Shown here in pieces: positions 45,582 to 55,847 of a DNA stretch of 64,000 nucleotides. The notes under the pieces are model-generated. The model did no database searches, was not told the DNA's origin, and saw only the letters and a program-made list of their open reading frames with translations. This stretch comes from an uncultured Tenacibaculum sp. (GTDB taxonomy: Bacteria > Bacteroidota > Bacteroidia > Flavobacteriales > Flavobacteriaceae), in assembly GCF_947494125.1 (NCBI RefSeq), contig NZ_CANLTU010000004.1:186001-250000 (forward strand). The letters are read 5' to 3'. Position 1 is the stretch's first letter. Each line of letters opens with the position of its first letter. Position numbers and translations under genes: made by a program.

Positions 45582-46703
45582 CTATTCGAAATAATTATTA
45601 GTATAGTATCCTCCTTTTTTCAGGTATTGATCTTTTGTCATTAACTTCAAATCACTCTGCATCATATCTTTTATTAAATCCTGTAAATCATATTGCAATT
45701 CCCAACCTAACTTTGTTTTTGCTTTTGTAGGATCTCCTATTAATAAATCTACTTCTGTTGGTCTAAAATATTTAGGATCTACCGATAACACTTCTTTTCC
45801 TATTTCTATTTGATATTCTGGATTGTTACACGCTTTTACATAAGCCCTCTCTTCAACCCCAATTCCTTTAAACTCTAACTCTATTCCCGCTTCATTAAAA
45901 CTCATTTTAACAAAATCACGAACTGTTGTTGTTTTACCTGTTGCTATTACCCAATCTTCTGCCTCATCCGCTTGTAATATCATCCACATCATTCGCACAT
46001 AATCTTTAGCATGCCCCCAATCTCTCTGTGCATCTAAATTCCCTAAATAGAATTTATCTTGTAAACCTAATGCTATTCTTGATGTTGCTCTTGTTATTTT
46101 CCTTGTAACAAATGTCTCACCTCTTATTGGTGATTCATGATTAAATAAAATTCCGTTACATGCATACATCCCATATGCCTCTCTATAATTTACTGTTATC
46201 CAATACGCATACATTTTTGCTACTGCATATGGGCTTCTAGGATAAAAAGGTGTTGTTTCCGACTGTGGTACTTCTTGAACTTTCCCATAAAGCTCTGAAG
46301 TTGATGCCTGATAAATTCTTGTTTTCTTTTCCAAACCTAGTAATCTAACTGCATCTAAAATACGTAATGTTCCTAGACCATCCGCATTACCTGTATATTC
46401 TGGTATTTCAAAAGAGACATGAACATGACTCATTGCCGCCAGATTATAGATTTCATCTGGCTGAATTTCTTGTATTAAACGAATAATATTTGTACTATCT
46501 GTCATGTCCCCATAATGCAAAAAGAAATTTCTATCTTCTACATGAGGATCTTGATATAAATGATCTATTCTATCTGTATTAAACAAAGATGTTCTTCTTT
46601 TTAACCCATGAACTTCATACCCCTTTTTCAATAAAAACTCACTTAAGTAAGCCCCATCTTGTCCAGTTACACCAGTAATCAATGCTACTTTTTTAGTACT
46701 CAT
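45582..46703 (-). CDS. gmd: GDP-mannose 4,6-dehydratase
   Basis: [63 protein letters not shown]. Confidence 0.96.
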   Translation of the reverse strand: MSTKKVALITGVTGQDGAYLSEFLLKKGYEVHGLKRRTSLFNTDRIDHLYQDPHVEDRNFFLHYGDMTDSTNIIRLIQEIQPDEIYNLAAMSHVHVSFEIPEYTGNADGLGTLRILDAVRLLGLEKKTRIYQASTSELYGKVQEVPQSETTPFYPRSPYAVAKMYAYWITVNYREAYGMYACNGILFNHESPIRGETFVTRKITRATSRIALGLQDKFYLGNLDAQRDWGHAKDYVRMMWMILQADEAEDWVIATGKTTTVRDFVKMSFNEAGIELEFKGIGVEERAYVKACNNPEYQIEIGKEVLSVDPKYFRPTEVDLLIGDPTKAKTKLGWELQYDLQDLIKDMMQSDLKLMTKDQYLKKGGYYTNNYFE

Positions 46704-46842
46704 AATCATTTTATTAAGTTAGGCAATTCTTCTTTTACCTATATTATATTTTTAGACTTCTCGTTTTCCTCCTTTTCAAAATTAACAATGTATCAATATC
46801 ACTAAAATTGACTTCACTCATTTTTAATTTCTCTCACCATAG

Positions 46843-46925
46843 AATAGCTTACGAAATTACAAAAAACATCATTAACAAAATATCCTAAAACAAAAAAGTC
46901 TTCATCTAAAAAGATGAAGACTTTT
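46843..46925. repeat. Direct repeat copy B (~83 bp) abutting tRNA-Val
   Basis: aatagcttacgaaattacaaaaaacatcat ... gtcttcatctaaaaagatgaagac. Confidence 0.92.
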
Positions 46926-47002
46926 GGTGGGCGCGAAGGGATTCGAACCCCTGACCCCTTGGGTGTAAACCAAGTGCTCTGAACCAACTGAGCTACGCGC
47001 CC
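46925..47002 (-). tRNA. tRNA-Val (anticodon TAC), CCA encoded
   Basis: Minus strand GGGCGCGTAGCTCAGTTGGTTCAGAGCACTTGGTTTACACCCAAGGGGTCAGGGGTTCGAATCCCTTCGCGCCCACCA; CTTGG-TTTACAC-CCAAG anticodon arm. Confidence 0.95.
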
Positions 47003-47028
47003 TATTGCAATTAACTTCTTAAGAGTTG

Positions 47029-47103
47029 TGGGCGCGAAGGGATTCGAACCCCTGACCCCTTGGGTGTAAACCAAGTGCTCTGAACCAACTGAGCTACGCG
47101 CCC
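47029..47103 (-). tRNA. tRNA-Val (anticodon TAC), CCA not encoded
   Basis: Identical 75-nt body to the preceding tRNA; 3' flank CAA rather than CCA. Confidence 0.95.
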
Positions 47104-47173
47104 TTAATTGCTAATTGCGGGTGCAAATATATAACTCTTTTAGATATCTGCAATGACTTTTTTTACTTTTTTT

Positions 47174-48382
47174 TTATAAAATTTCCGCTACGACAAACGT
47201 ACTCCCACCTACATAAATTACATCTTCTTTCTCTGATTGTGTTTTCGCTTTTTCAAGAGCTTGATTTACAGACTCAAAAACTTCTCCTTTTAAATTATAC
47301 CCCCTTGCTTGCTCTTGCAAAAATACTTCTGACATTCCTCTAGGAATATTTGGTTTGCAAAAATAATAAGTTGCTTTTTTAGGAAATAATGCTAATATTT
47401 CATTCAACTTCTTATCTGAAACCATCCCTAAAACAATATGCAATTTTCCATATTCCTCTTTTTTAAGTTGTCTTAATGTATAAATCAACCCCTCTTTATT
47501 ATGAGCTGTATCGCAAATTATTTTAGGTTTTTCTTGTAAAACTTGCCAACGTCCTTTTAAACTTGTGTTTTTTACTACTTTTAACAATCCTTTCTTTATA
47601 GCTTCATCAGAAACGACAAACTCTTTTAATTGTTGAACTGCTAAAACTGCTGTCTTAACATTTTTCAATTGATACTCTCCTAATAAATCAGTCTTAAATT
47701 TACTCTCTTCATCTGAAGCAAATAAAATTTCAGAATTACATTCTAATGCTTTATTTATAAAAACATGTTCAATGGACTCTTGCCTCTCACCAATAACTAC
47801 TGGAATTTTATCTTTTATTATCCCTGCTTTTTCAAATGCTACTTCTGGTAAAGTCTCTCCCAAAAACTGTGTATGATCTAATCCAATATTTGTTATTACC
47901 GACACTTCTGGCTCTATAATATTAGTGGAATCTAATCTTCCCCCTAAACCTACTTCAATAATAGCTATATCTACTTCTTCTTTTGCAAAATAGTCAAAAG
48001 CCATTCCTACTGTCATTTCAAAAAAAGATAACTTTTGCTCTTCTAAAAACCTCTTATTCTCAGTTACAAAATCAATAACACTATCTCTCGGAATTTCTTC
48101 TCCATTAATTCGAATACGCTCTGTAAAGTTTTTTAAATGTGGTGAAGTATATAATCCTACTTTATAGCCTGCCTCTTGCAGAATAGAAGCAATCATATGA
48201 CTTGTTGACCCCTTACCATTAGTTCCTCCTACATGAATAGTTTTAAACTTTTTCTCTGGACTTCCTAACTCTTTACTTAAAACTACAATATTTGTTAAAT
48301 CTTTTTTAAATGCTGTCTTGCCTTGACGTTGGTACATTGGCAATTGAGCAAACATCCAATTTAAAGTTTCTTGATATGTCAT
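47174..48382 (-). CDS. folC: Folylpolyglutamate synthase / dihydrofolate synthase
   Basis: HVGGTNGKGSTSHMIASIL, GLGGRLDSTNII. Confidence 0.95.
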   Translation of the reverse strand: MTYQETLNWMFAQLPMYQRQGKTAFKKDLTNIVVLSKELGSPEKKFKTIHVGGTNGKGSTSHMIASILQEAGYKVGLYTSPHLKNFTERIRINGEEIPRDSVIDFVTENKRFLEEQKLSFFEMTVGMAFDYFAKEEVDIAIIEVGLGGRLDSTNIIEPEVSVITNIGLDHTQFLGETLPEVAFEKAGIIKDKIPVVIGERQESIEHVFINKALECNSEILFASDEESKFKTDLLGEYQLKNVKTAVLAVQQLKEFVVSDEAIKKGLLKVVKNTSLKGRWQVLQEKPKIICDTAHNKEGLIYTLRQLKKEEYGKLHIVLGMVSDKKLNEILALFPKKATYYFCKPNIPRGMSEVFLQEQARGYNLKGEVFESVNQALEKAKTQSEKEDVIYVGGSTFVVAEIL

Positions 48383-48445
48383 ATTTATTTCTTACAACAT
48401 CTCTACTTCAATGTTTGAGATGATATTAATTATGATATAAGTTTA

Positions 48446-49264
48446 TTATTGTGACAAAGAAAATTTGTAGATTATTGTTCCTCTTTGTTTTGACGGTGCC
48501 TTACCATCTGCATTCCATTTTGTTCTTAAAGCTGCATCTTTTGCTGGTCTAAGTAAACAAGGTGCTGTATTTGTTGATCCTTTTACTCCTGGAACAGCTT
48601 TAATTACCTTTCCATTCTGATCTACCTCTATACTAACAACCACTGTTCCTTCTTCTTGACAATCTGGTTTTTTTATAGGCTTAGACAACGCCTTCCTTCC
48701 TGCTAAATTATAATTACCTCCTGAGCCACTTCCTGAATTTCCATAATATTTATTTGAATTTGGATCTCCATTTTCTTTTCCTTTTACCCCTGATTCATTA
48801 TCATCTCCTTCTCCTTTATCCCCTCCATCTTTTGATGTTCCATTTAACAAACTATTTAAAGCATCTGTTGTTTCTTTTGAAGGTTTTGGCTTTGGCTTTT
48901 CTTTTGGTTTTTCTTTCTTTTGAGTATCTTTTACTACTTCTTTTTTTTCTTCTACCTTTTCAATTACAGGCACATCTTTTGCTGACTCATCAGTAATTAC
49001 ATCCTCTTGAATTGTTTCTTGCGGTGTTACTTTTACTTCCTCAACAACTTCTTCTTGCTCTTCTGGTGCTGATTGTGTTTTTGTTTTTTCTACAGGCTCT
49101 CCACTCCCTACTTCTGAATTACCAAAATTAATTGCCAATCCATACTCAATTGGAGGGTCTAGATATTTCATTCCATAATTAAATATCCCTAACAATAAAA
49201 GTATCAAAATAACAGCTGTTATTACAGCTGACTTACGTTTATGTTGTGTATCTAAAACTGACAT
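48446..49264 (-). CDS. Energy transducer TonB-family protein
   Basis: N-terminal TM, Pro/Glu/Lys-rich linker, TonB-like C-terminus. Confidence 0.85.
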   Translation of the reverse strand: MSVLDTQHKRKSAVITAVILILLLLGIFNYGMKYLDPPIEYGLAINFGNSEVGSGEPVEKTKTQSAPEEQEEVVEEVKVTPQETIQEDVITDESAKDVPVIEKVEEKKEVVKDTQKKEKPKEKPKPKPSKETTDALNSLLNGTSKDGGDKGEGDDNESGVKGKENGDPNSNKYYGNSGSGSGGNYNLAGRKALSKPIKKPDCQEEGTVVVSIEVDQNGKVIKAVPGVKGSTNTAPCLLRPAKDAALRTKWNADGKAPSKQRGTIIYKFSLSQ

Positions 49265-49267
49265 TAT

Positions 49268-49660
49268 TTATTTGCCCTTTACCGCTAAAATCATTTTTAA
49301 CTTATTCCTATTTGCAATATCAATTACTTTCATGACATTTTTATAAGGAACGTTTTGATCTCCTCGTATTACTACTGTTTTCTTTTTATCTACTCCTACT
49401 TTGGCTAATATTGTATTTTCTAAATTTACATTACTCACCTTTGTTTTGTCTATATAAAAAGAAGAGTTTTTTGTTATTGTAACTGCTACTGCTGTATTGT
49501 TTTCTGTCTTCCCTCCTGCTTTTGGCAATAATACATCAATTGCACTTACAGTAACTAATGTAGATGTTAACATAAAAAAAATCAACAATAAGAAAACAAT
49601 ATCTGTCATTGAAGACATATTGAAACTTGGATCTACTTTATTTCTTCCTTTTAAATTCAT
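49268..49660 (-). CDS. exbD: ExbD/TolR biopolymer transporter
   Basis: NMSSMTDIVFLLLIFFMLTSTLV; VVIRGDQNVPYKNVMKVID. Confidence 0.93.
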   Translation of the reverse strand: MNLKGRNKVDPSFNMSSMTDIVFLLLIFFMLTSTLVTVSAIDVLLPKAGGKTENNTAVAVTITKNSSFYIDKTKVSNVNLENTILAKVGVDKKKTVVIRGDQNVPYKNVMKVIDIANRNKLKMILAVKGK

Positions 49661-50343
49661 TATACTGGCTCATTTAATAGATCTAAAAACTCTACCGATT
49701 TAGCTTCCATTTGATAAACTACTTTATCTGTACGAACTACTAAATGATTATACGCTATATAGGCTATAATACCAACTATTAATCCAGCTACTGTAGTTGT
49801 CATTGCTGTATACAATCCGTCGGATAATAATTTTATATCTATTTGCCCTCCCGAATTTGCTATTTCGTGTATTGCAACTATCATTCCAATTACTGTCCCT
49901 AAAAAACCTATCATAGGTGCTGCTCCTGCTATGGTTGCTAACACTGAAACATTTCTTTCTAATTGATAAACCTCTAGCTTCCCTGCATTCTCTATTGCTT
50001 TATTAATATCATCTAAAGGTTTTCCTATTCTAGAAATTCCTTTACCTATCAACCTTGCCGTTGGTGTTTGCGTGTTTTCACACATTGCTTTTGCACTCTC
50101 TAACTTACCACTGGTAACGTGATCTCTAATTTGATTCATGAAGTTTTTATCAACTTGAGATGCTGATTTTATTGCAAAGAATCGTTCAAAGTATATATAT
50201 AATGCTACTGCTAATAACACAAACAATAGCGCTATAATAATTTGACCTCCTAATCCACCATCTTTAATTAATTGAATAATTGATAATGTTTTTTCTTCTG
50301 ACACTTCTTCTAACAATTCTTTACTTTCTTGAAATAATAACAT
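49660..50343 (-). CDS. exbB: MotA/TolQ/ExbB proton channel protein
   Basis: LATIAGAAPMIGFLGTVIGMIVAI; GLYTAMTTTVAGLIVGI. Confidence 0.93.
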   Translation of the reverse strand: MLLFQESKELLEEVSEEKTLSIIQLIKDGGLGGQIIIALLFVLLAVALYIYFERFFAIKSASQVDKNFMNQIRDHVTSGKLESAKAMCENTQTPTARLIGKGISRIGKPLDDINKAIENAGKLEVYQLERNVSVLATIAGAAPMIGFLGTVIGMIVAIHEIANSGGQIDIKLLSDGLYTAMTTTVAGLIVGIIAYIAYNHLVVRTDKVVYQMEAKSVEFLDLLNEPV

Positions 50344-50423
50344 TAAAAATAATATTAGAGTTTGTAATTTACGTTAACTAACTAACGTTTTGTTTTATTG
50401 AAAATTGCTTTAAAACACAAGTA

Positions 50424-50467
50424 TAAAAAAGTCTTCCTCAATAACCATAATTAAGGAAGACTTTATT
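50424..50467 (-). terminator. Terminator downstream of nhaD
   Basis: AAAAGTCTTCCTCAAT...ATTAAGGAAGACTTTATTTTT hairpin. Confidence 0.7.
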
Positions 50468-50485
50468 TTTTATTTTATGTTAAAC

Positions 50486-51880
50486 TTATATGATTCCTCT
50501 CATTAACACAAATGCTAATGATCCAACTAAAAATCCTATTAAAGCCAACCATGATATTTTTTTCAAATACCAAAAGAAGTCTATTTTTTCCATTCCCATT
50601 GCTACAACACCTGCTGCAGATCCGATAATTAACATACTTCCTCCAGTACCCGCTGAAAATGCAATAAAGTGCCATAACGGATTATCTAATGGCTCAGAAA
50701 ACATTCCTAATGATGCTGCTACTAATGGTACATTATCAATTACTGCTGAACCTATTCCTAATAATATTACTACTAAATCAGAAACTTTAGTCCCATCTAA
50801 TTCACTTCCCATTAAAGGTATTCCTTCCTTTAAACTGTCAGCAAAATTAAATAAGATTCCTAAAGATTCTAAAGCTGCTACAGCCATTAAAATACCTAAA
50901 AAGAATAAAATACTAGGCATTTCTATTTTAGATAATGACGCATGTACAGGGCTATGGTGTGCGTGAGCATCAGATTCTTCGCTATCAAAATCTGTAAGAG
51001 AGAATTTTGTTCTACTATAAATCTCAGCGAAAGTTGCTACAACTGCTAAAGACAACATCATTCCTACATATGGAGGCAAATGCGTTACCGTTTTAAAGAA
51101 AGGAACGAATACTATTGCTCCTAGACCTAAATATAACATTCTTGCACTATGCGGGCTTTTTTGTTTCTCTTCTTCATTACTATCAGATTCTATTTCTCCT
51201 TGAAAAGCTGGTAAAAAAGATGCAATAAACGTTGGTACTATCATACATAGAACCGATGGTATAAATAAGTATGTAATCAACATTGGTGTACTTACTTTTT
51301 TACCAATCCATAACATTGTTGTTGTAACATCTCCAATAGGAGACCAAGCACCACCTGCATTTGCTGCTATAATAATTAAACCAGCAAACCAGATTCGATC
51401 TTCTCTTCTCTTTACTATTTTTTGTAAAATAGATATTAATACAATGGTAGCAGTTAAATTATCTATAATTGCCGATAATATAAAAGCTAAAACCCCAAAC
51501 ATCCATAAGATCTTCTTCTTGCTTTTAGTTTTTACATATCCTTTAATAGTAGAAAAACCATCAAAATAATCGATAATTTCAACTATAGTCATAGCTCCTA
51601 AAAGGAAAACTAATATTTCTGCTGTTTTACCTAAATGATGTAATAATGTTTCTTCTACTAAATGCAACTTATCATCATGGGCTAAGGCTCCAAAACCTTC
51701 TACTAAAGCATGCTTTGACGAATCAAACCAGTTAGAAAAGCTATCTACTCCTAGAGCTACTAAAGCCCAACAAATAGCCATCATTATTAATGCTGGTATT
51801 AATTTATCTAACTTAATATTATGCTCTAAAGTAATGGCCAAATATCCCATTACGAATACTAAAATAATCGCTGACTCCAT
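50486..51880 (-). CDS. nhaD: Na+/H+ antiporter NhaD
   Basis: Multi-TM; AIIDNLTATIVLISIL, ANAGGAWSPIGDVTTTMLWIG, GSAVIDNVPLVAA, GTGGSMLIIGSAAGVVAMG. Confidence 0.92.
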   Translation of the reverse strand: MESAIILVFVMGYLAITLEHNIKLDKLIPALIMMAICWALVALGVDSFSNWFDSSKHALVEGFGALAHDDKLHLVEETLLHHLGKTAEILVFLLGAMTIVEIIDYFDGFSTIKGYVKTKSKKKILWMFGVLAFILSAIIDNLTATIVLISILQKIVKRREDRIWFAGLIIIAANAGGAWSPIGDVTTTMLWIGKKVSTPMLITYLFIPSVLCMIVPTFIASFLPAFQGEIESDSNEEEKQKSPHSARMLYLGLGAIVFVPFFKTVTHLPPYVGMMLSLAVVATFAEIYSRTKFSLTDFDSEESDAHAHHSPVHASLSKIEMPSILFFLGILMAVAALESLGILFNFADSLKEGIPLMGSELDGTKVSDLVVILLGIGSAVIDNVPLVAASLGMFSEPLDNPLWHFIAFSAGTGGSMLIIGSAAGVVAMGMEKIDFFWYLKKISWLALIGFLVGSLAFVLMRGII

Positions 51881-51896
51881 TTTTTATAATTTGTGT

Positions 51897-53129
51897 TTAT
51901 ATCAATTCTTTTAATGCAATTTCAAATGCTGTTGAACAGATTTTTGTTTTTGATGCGCTTTTTGCAAATGATCTTTGCAATGCTTTTTTAATTGTATTTG
52001 AAGTATCATCAAAAATTGCTTTATCTTCCATTGGTAATGCTACTTTAGCTTCCATTAAATAAGCAAAAACTCTAGCAATCCCACAATTAGAGATGAAATC
52101 TGGCAATAAACTTAAGTGTTTATCTGTATATTCCATAATTGGCCCAAAGAAAATTTCTTTATCTGCAAACGGAACATTTGCTCCTGGAGAAACTACTTCT
52201 AAACCTGTATTAATCATTTGTTGAACTTGATCTTGAGAAACTAGTCTTGAAGCTGCTGCAGGAACAAATATCTCTGCTGGCAAACTCCATATTTTATTAT
52301 TAATTTCATCAAAAGGAATCATCTTATCTGAAACTAATTTGTTTCCATCTTTAGCTAAAAACAAATCTTTCATTTCTTCCATAGAAAATCCTTCTTCATT
52401 TATAACTCCACCATCTCTATCAATAATTCCAACAACTTTTGCTCCTAACTGAGTTAAGTAATAAGCTGCAGCTGAACCTACATTTCCGAAACCTTGAACG
52501 ATTGCTCTTTTTCCAGAAATAGTTCCTCCATAAATATTATAATAATGCTTAACCGCTTCGGCAACACCATAACCAGTTAACATATCTGCTACAGTATATT
52601 TTTTAGATAAATCTGGCGAAAACTGCTCGTCTTCAATCACTTTAATTACCCCTTGACGTAACTGACCAATTCTATTAATTTTATCAGCTTCAGTTGGCTT
52701 AAAATGACCATTAAAAATACCTTCTTGCGGATGCCAAACACCACAACTTTCTGTGATTGGGATTACATCTTTATCTGCATCAACATTTAAATCTCCTCCT
52801 GTTCCATAATAATGCTTTAACAACGGAGTTACCGCTTTATACCAACGCTCTAAAACGCCTCTTTTTCTTGGATCATTCGGATCGAAATTAATTCCTGATT
52901 TTGCTCCTCCAATTGCAGGTCCCGAAACAGTAAACTTAACTTCCATTGTTTTTGCTAAAGACAAAACCTCATTTTTATTCAAACCCTTGCGCATTCTTGT
53001 TCCACCGCCAGCAGCTCCACCTCTTAATGAGTTTATTACTGTCCAACCTTCAGCTTCTGTTTCTGAATCTTTCCAGTTAAAAACTATTTCTGGTTGTTTT
53101 TCTTCGTATTTTTTTAATAAATCTTTCAT
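51897..53129 (-). CDS. Glu/Leu/Phe/Val dehydrogenase
   Basis: GGAKSGINFDP, GTGGDLNVDADKDV, VQGFGNVGSAAAYYL; start trimmed from 53153. Confidence 0.92.
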   Translation of the reverse strand: MKDLLKKYEEKQPEIVFNWKDSETEAEGWTVINSLRGGAAGGGTRMRKGLNKNEVLSLAKTMEVKFTVSGPAIGGAKSGINFDPNDPRKRGVLERWYKAVTPLLKHYYGTGGDLNVDADKDVIPITESCGVWHPQEGIFNGHFKPTEADKINRIGQLRQGVIKVIEDEQFSPDLSKKYTVADMLTGYGVAEAVKHYYNIYGGTISGKRAIVQGFGNVGSAAAYYLTQLGAKVVGIIDRDGGVINEEGFSMEEMKDLFLAKDGNKLVSDKMIPFDEINNKIWSLPAEIFVPAAASRLVSQDQVQQMINTGLEVVSPGANVPFADKEIFFGPIMEYTDKHLSLLPDFISNCGIARVFAYLMEAKVALPMEDKAIFDDTSNTIKKALQRSFAKSASKTKICSTAFEIALKELI

Positions 53130-53425
53130 TTTAAATCTTATAGGTAAATTCAACTTTAATTGTTCTCTTTTTCATACTTTGAAGTTCTTTACAATTTGTC
53201 CCCTAAGGGGAGTTAAAGTTGATCCATTTTACTGTAGTTTTATTAATAATAGTTGTGCTTACAAAACTAGCATAAAAAAACATATTTTACACATTATTAA
53301 TGCAATTAGCTTTATTACTTTTAAGCACTATTTAATAGTATATTAAAAATAACCGTGCTAAAATACATAGGAAACTTTAAATACTAAAAAAGTTTCCTTG
53401 GTTTTTGTTAATTTTAACATATCTA

Positions 53426-54493
53426 TTATTCTTTTGTTGGATAAAAAATTTCCCCCGATGAATGATCCTTTATTGCTCCAGTTACTGATCTTAAACAATT
53501 TACCTCATTATTATCCTTAAGCATTCCTAATAATGAAAAAATTAATGCTTCTTTATAGTTTATAAGTTTATCATTAGGGATTTCTACTCTATTTTTTGTG
53601 TGAAATTCAATTCTCTTCATTAAAAAAGAATTAAAAACACCTCCTCCTGTGGCCAATACTGATTCTGTATTCTTTATGATATTGCTTATTTGAATAGCAA
53701 TGTGCTCTACAAAAGTTCTCAATATTGTTTGAATATCTTCTTCTAAATTATCAATTAGTGGAAAAATTTCTTCTTGCACCCATTCCAATCCTAACGATTT
53801 TGGTGGCTTAACTGCATAGAAATTAAGTTTATTTAACTCCATTAACAAAAGCTCATTTATCTTTCCTTTTGAAGATATTTCACCACCATCATCGTATTCA
53901 AAACCGAGTTTTCTTGTATAATGATTCAAAACTATATTAACTGGACAAATATCAAATGCTATTCGGTTAGCTCCCTTCTCAAAAGATACATTAGCAAATC
54001 CTCCTAGATTCAAACAATATTCATAACTTGAAAATAATAGTTTATCACCTATTGGAACTAAAGGAGCTCCTTGTCCACCATATTTAACATCTTGAGTTCT
54101 AAAATCGCAAATAACTTTTTCATTGGTTATTTTTGCTATTTCCTCACCATTTCCAATTTGCAAAGTAATTCCATCATCTGGTTGATGTAAAACTGTATGT
54201 CCATGGGAAGCTATAAAATCTAATTTGGCAATTTTATTTACAGTTATAAATTCATTTAAAAGGTTCCCTAAAAATATTCCATACTCAATATCTAAACTTA
54301 TTAAATTACTCTTATTATAAGAAATTGCTTCTTGTAATTTCTTTTTCCATTCGTTAGAATACGAAAACGTATTCGCTTTAATAATTTCAAAATCAACATA
54401 AGAGTTATTATTAATTTTCACATACGCTAGATCAACACCATCTAGTGAGGTTCCAGACATTAATCCTATACAATAAGTATAATTGTTATTCAT
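53426..54493 (-). CDS. anmK: Anhydro-N-acetylmuramic acid kinase
   Basis: IGLMSGTSLDGVDLAYV, SHGHTVLHQP, FDICPVNIVLN, ATGGGVFNSFL. Confidence 0.94.
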   Translation of the reverse strand: MNNNYTYCIGLMSGTSLDGVDLAYVKINNNSYVDFEIIKANTFSYSNEWKKKLQEAISYNKSNLISLDIEYGIFLGNLLNEFITVNKIAKLDFIASHGHTVLHQPDDGITLQIGNGEEIAKITNEKVICDFRTQDVKYGGQGAPLVPIGDKLLFSSYEYCLNLGGFANVSFEKGANRIAFDICPVNIVLNHYTRKLGFEYDDGGEISSKGKINELLLMELNKLNFYAVKPPKSLGLEWVQEEIFPLIDNLEEDIQTILRTFVEHIAIQISNIIKNTESVLATGGGVFNSFLMKRIEFHTKNRVEIPNDKLINYKEALIFSLLGMLKDNNEVNCLRSVTGAIKDHSSGEIFYPTKE

Positions 54494-54514
54494 AAAGTAA
54501 AAATAACAAGTCTA

Positions 54515-54545
54515 TTGAAAATTTGCTATTAAAAAAGTATCTTTG
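54515..54545 (+). promoter_or_regulatory. Promoter TTG-N20-TATCTTTG
   Basis: Good -33/-7 match upstream of acyl-CoA dehydrogenase. Confidence 0.55.
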
Positions 54546-54585
54546 AGCACATTTTTTACGAATTTAACAAAACACATAATAAATA

Positions 54586-55728
54586 ATGGATTTTAATCTT
54601 ACTGAAGAGCATTTAATGATTAGAGATGCTGCACGTGATTTTGCTCAAACTGAGTTATTACCTGGAGTTATAGAAAGAGATGAAAAACAAAGTTTCCCTG
54701 ACGAATTAGTTCGTAAAATGGGAGAATTAGGTTTTATGGGAGTGATGGTAGATCCTAAATATGGAGGAAGTGGAATGGATGCTGTTTCTTATGTATTAAT
54801 TATGGAAGAATTATCTAAAATTGATGCATCTGCTTCTGTAATGGTTTCTGTGAATAATTCATTAGTATGTTATGGTTTAGAAGCATATGGTTCTGAAGAA
54901 CAAAAGCAAAAATATTTAACAAAATTAGCTACTGGTGAACAAATTGGAGCTTTTTGTTTAAGTGAACCTGAGGCTGGTTCTGATGCTACTTCTCAAGCAA
55001 CTACAGCTATCGACAAAGGAGATCATTATTTATTAAATGGAACAAAAAACTGGATTACCAATGGTGGTCGTGCCGGTGTTTATTTAGTAATTGCGCAAAC
55101 TGATCGTGAAAAAGGACATCGCGGTATTAATGCTTTTATCCTTGAAAAAGGAATGGAAGGTTTTGACATTGGACCTAAAGAGGATAAATTAGGTATCCGT
55201 GGTTCTGATACACATACTTTACAATTTAACGATGTAAAAGTTCCTAAAGAAAATAGAATTGGAGAAGACGGTTTCGGATTTAAATTTGCTATGAAAACTT
55301 TATCTGGTGGACGTATTGGTATTGCTGCTCAAGCATTAGGTATTGCCGCGGGAGGTTATGAACTAGCTTTAAAATATTCTAAAGAACGTAAAGCTTTCGG
55401 AACTGAGATTTGTAACCATCAAGCTATTGCTTTTAAATTAGCAGATATGTATACTGAAATTACTGCTGCTCGTCATTTAGTAATGGCAGCTGCTTGTGAT
55501 AAAGACAATGGAGATGATTATACGCGCTCTGGAGCTATGGCTAAACTATACGCTTCTAAAGTTGCAATGGAACATACCGTAGAGGCTGTTCAAATTCATG
55601 GTGGTAATGGTTTTGTAAAAGAATACCACGTTGAGCGTTTAATGCGTGATGCAAAAATTACTCAAATCTATGAAGGAACTTCAGAAATTCAGAAAATTGT
55701 AATCTCAAGAAGTTTAATTAAAGAATAA
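54586..55728 (+). CDS. Acyl-CoA dehydrogenase
   Basis: IGAFCLSEPEAGSDA, NGTKNWITNGG, MRDAKITQIYEGTSEIQKIVISR. Confidence 0.95.
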   Translation: MDFNLTEEHLMIRDAARDFAQTELLPGVIERDEKQSFPDELVRKMGELGFMGVMVDPKYGGSGMDAVSYVLIMEELSKIDASASVMVSVNNSLVCYGLEAYGSEEQKQKYLTKLATGEQIGAFCLSEPEAGSDATSQATTAIDKGDHYLLNGTKNWITNGGRAGVYLVIAQTDREKGHRGINAFILEKGMEGFDIGPKEDKLGIRGSDTHTLQFNDVKVPKENRIGEDGFGFKFAMKTLSGGRIGIAAQALGIAAGGYELALKYSKERKAFGTEICNHQAIAFKLADMYTEITAARHLVMAAACDKDNGDDYTRSGAMAKLYASKVAMEHTVEAVQIHGGNGFVKEYHVERLMRDAKITQIYEGTSEIQKIVISRSLIKE

Positions 55729-55750
55729 AGATTTTACATAAAATAGACTT

Positions 55751-55784
55751 AAAAACACTCATTAATTTATAATGGGTGTTTTTT
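55751..55784 (+). terminator. Rho-independent terminator
   Basis: AAAAACACTCATTA...TAATGGGTGTTTTTT hairpin with a G-U pair. Confidence 0.75.
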
Positions 55785-55847
55785 ATTTATAAAACACTGG
55801 CATAGTAATTGTAAACTTCCGTAATCTAATCTTAAATTATAAAAATT

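Noticed and set aside
46814-47074. 86-aa minus-strand ORF
   Set aside because: It reads through both tRNA-Val genes; the repeated peptide reflects the duplicated tRNA sequence.
50490-50966. 158-aa + strand ORF
   Set aside because: Antisense to nhaD transmembrane repeats.
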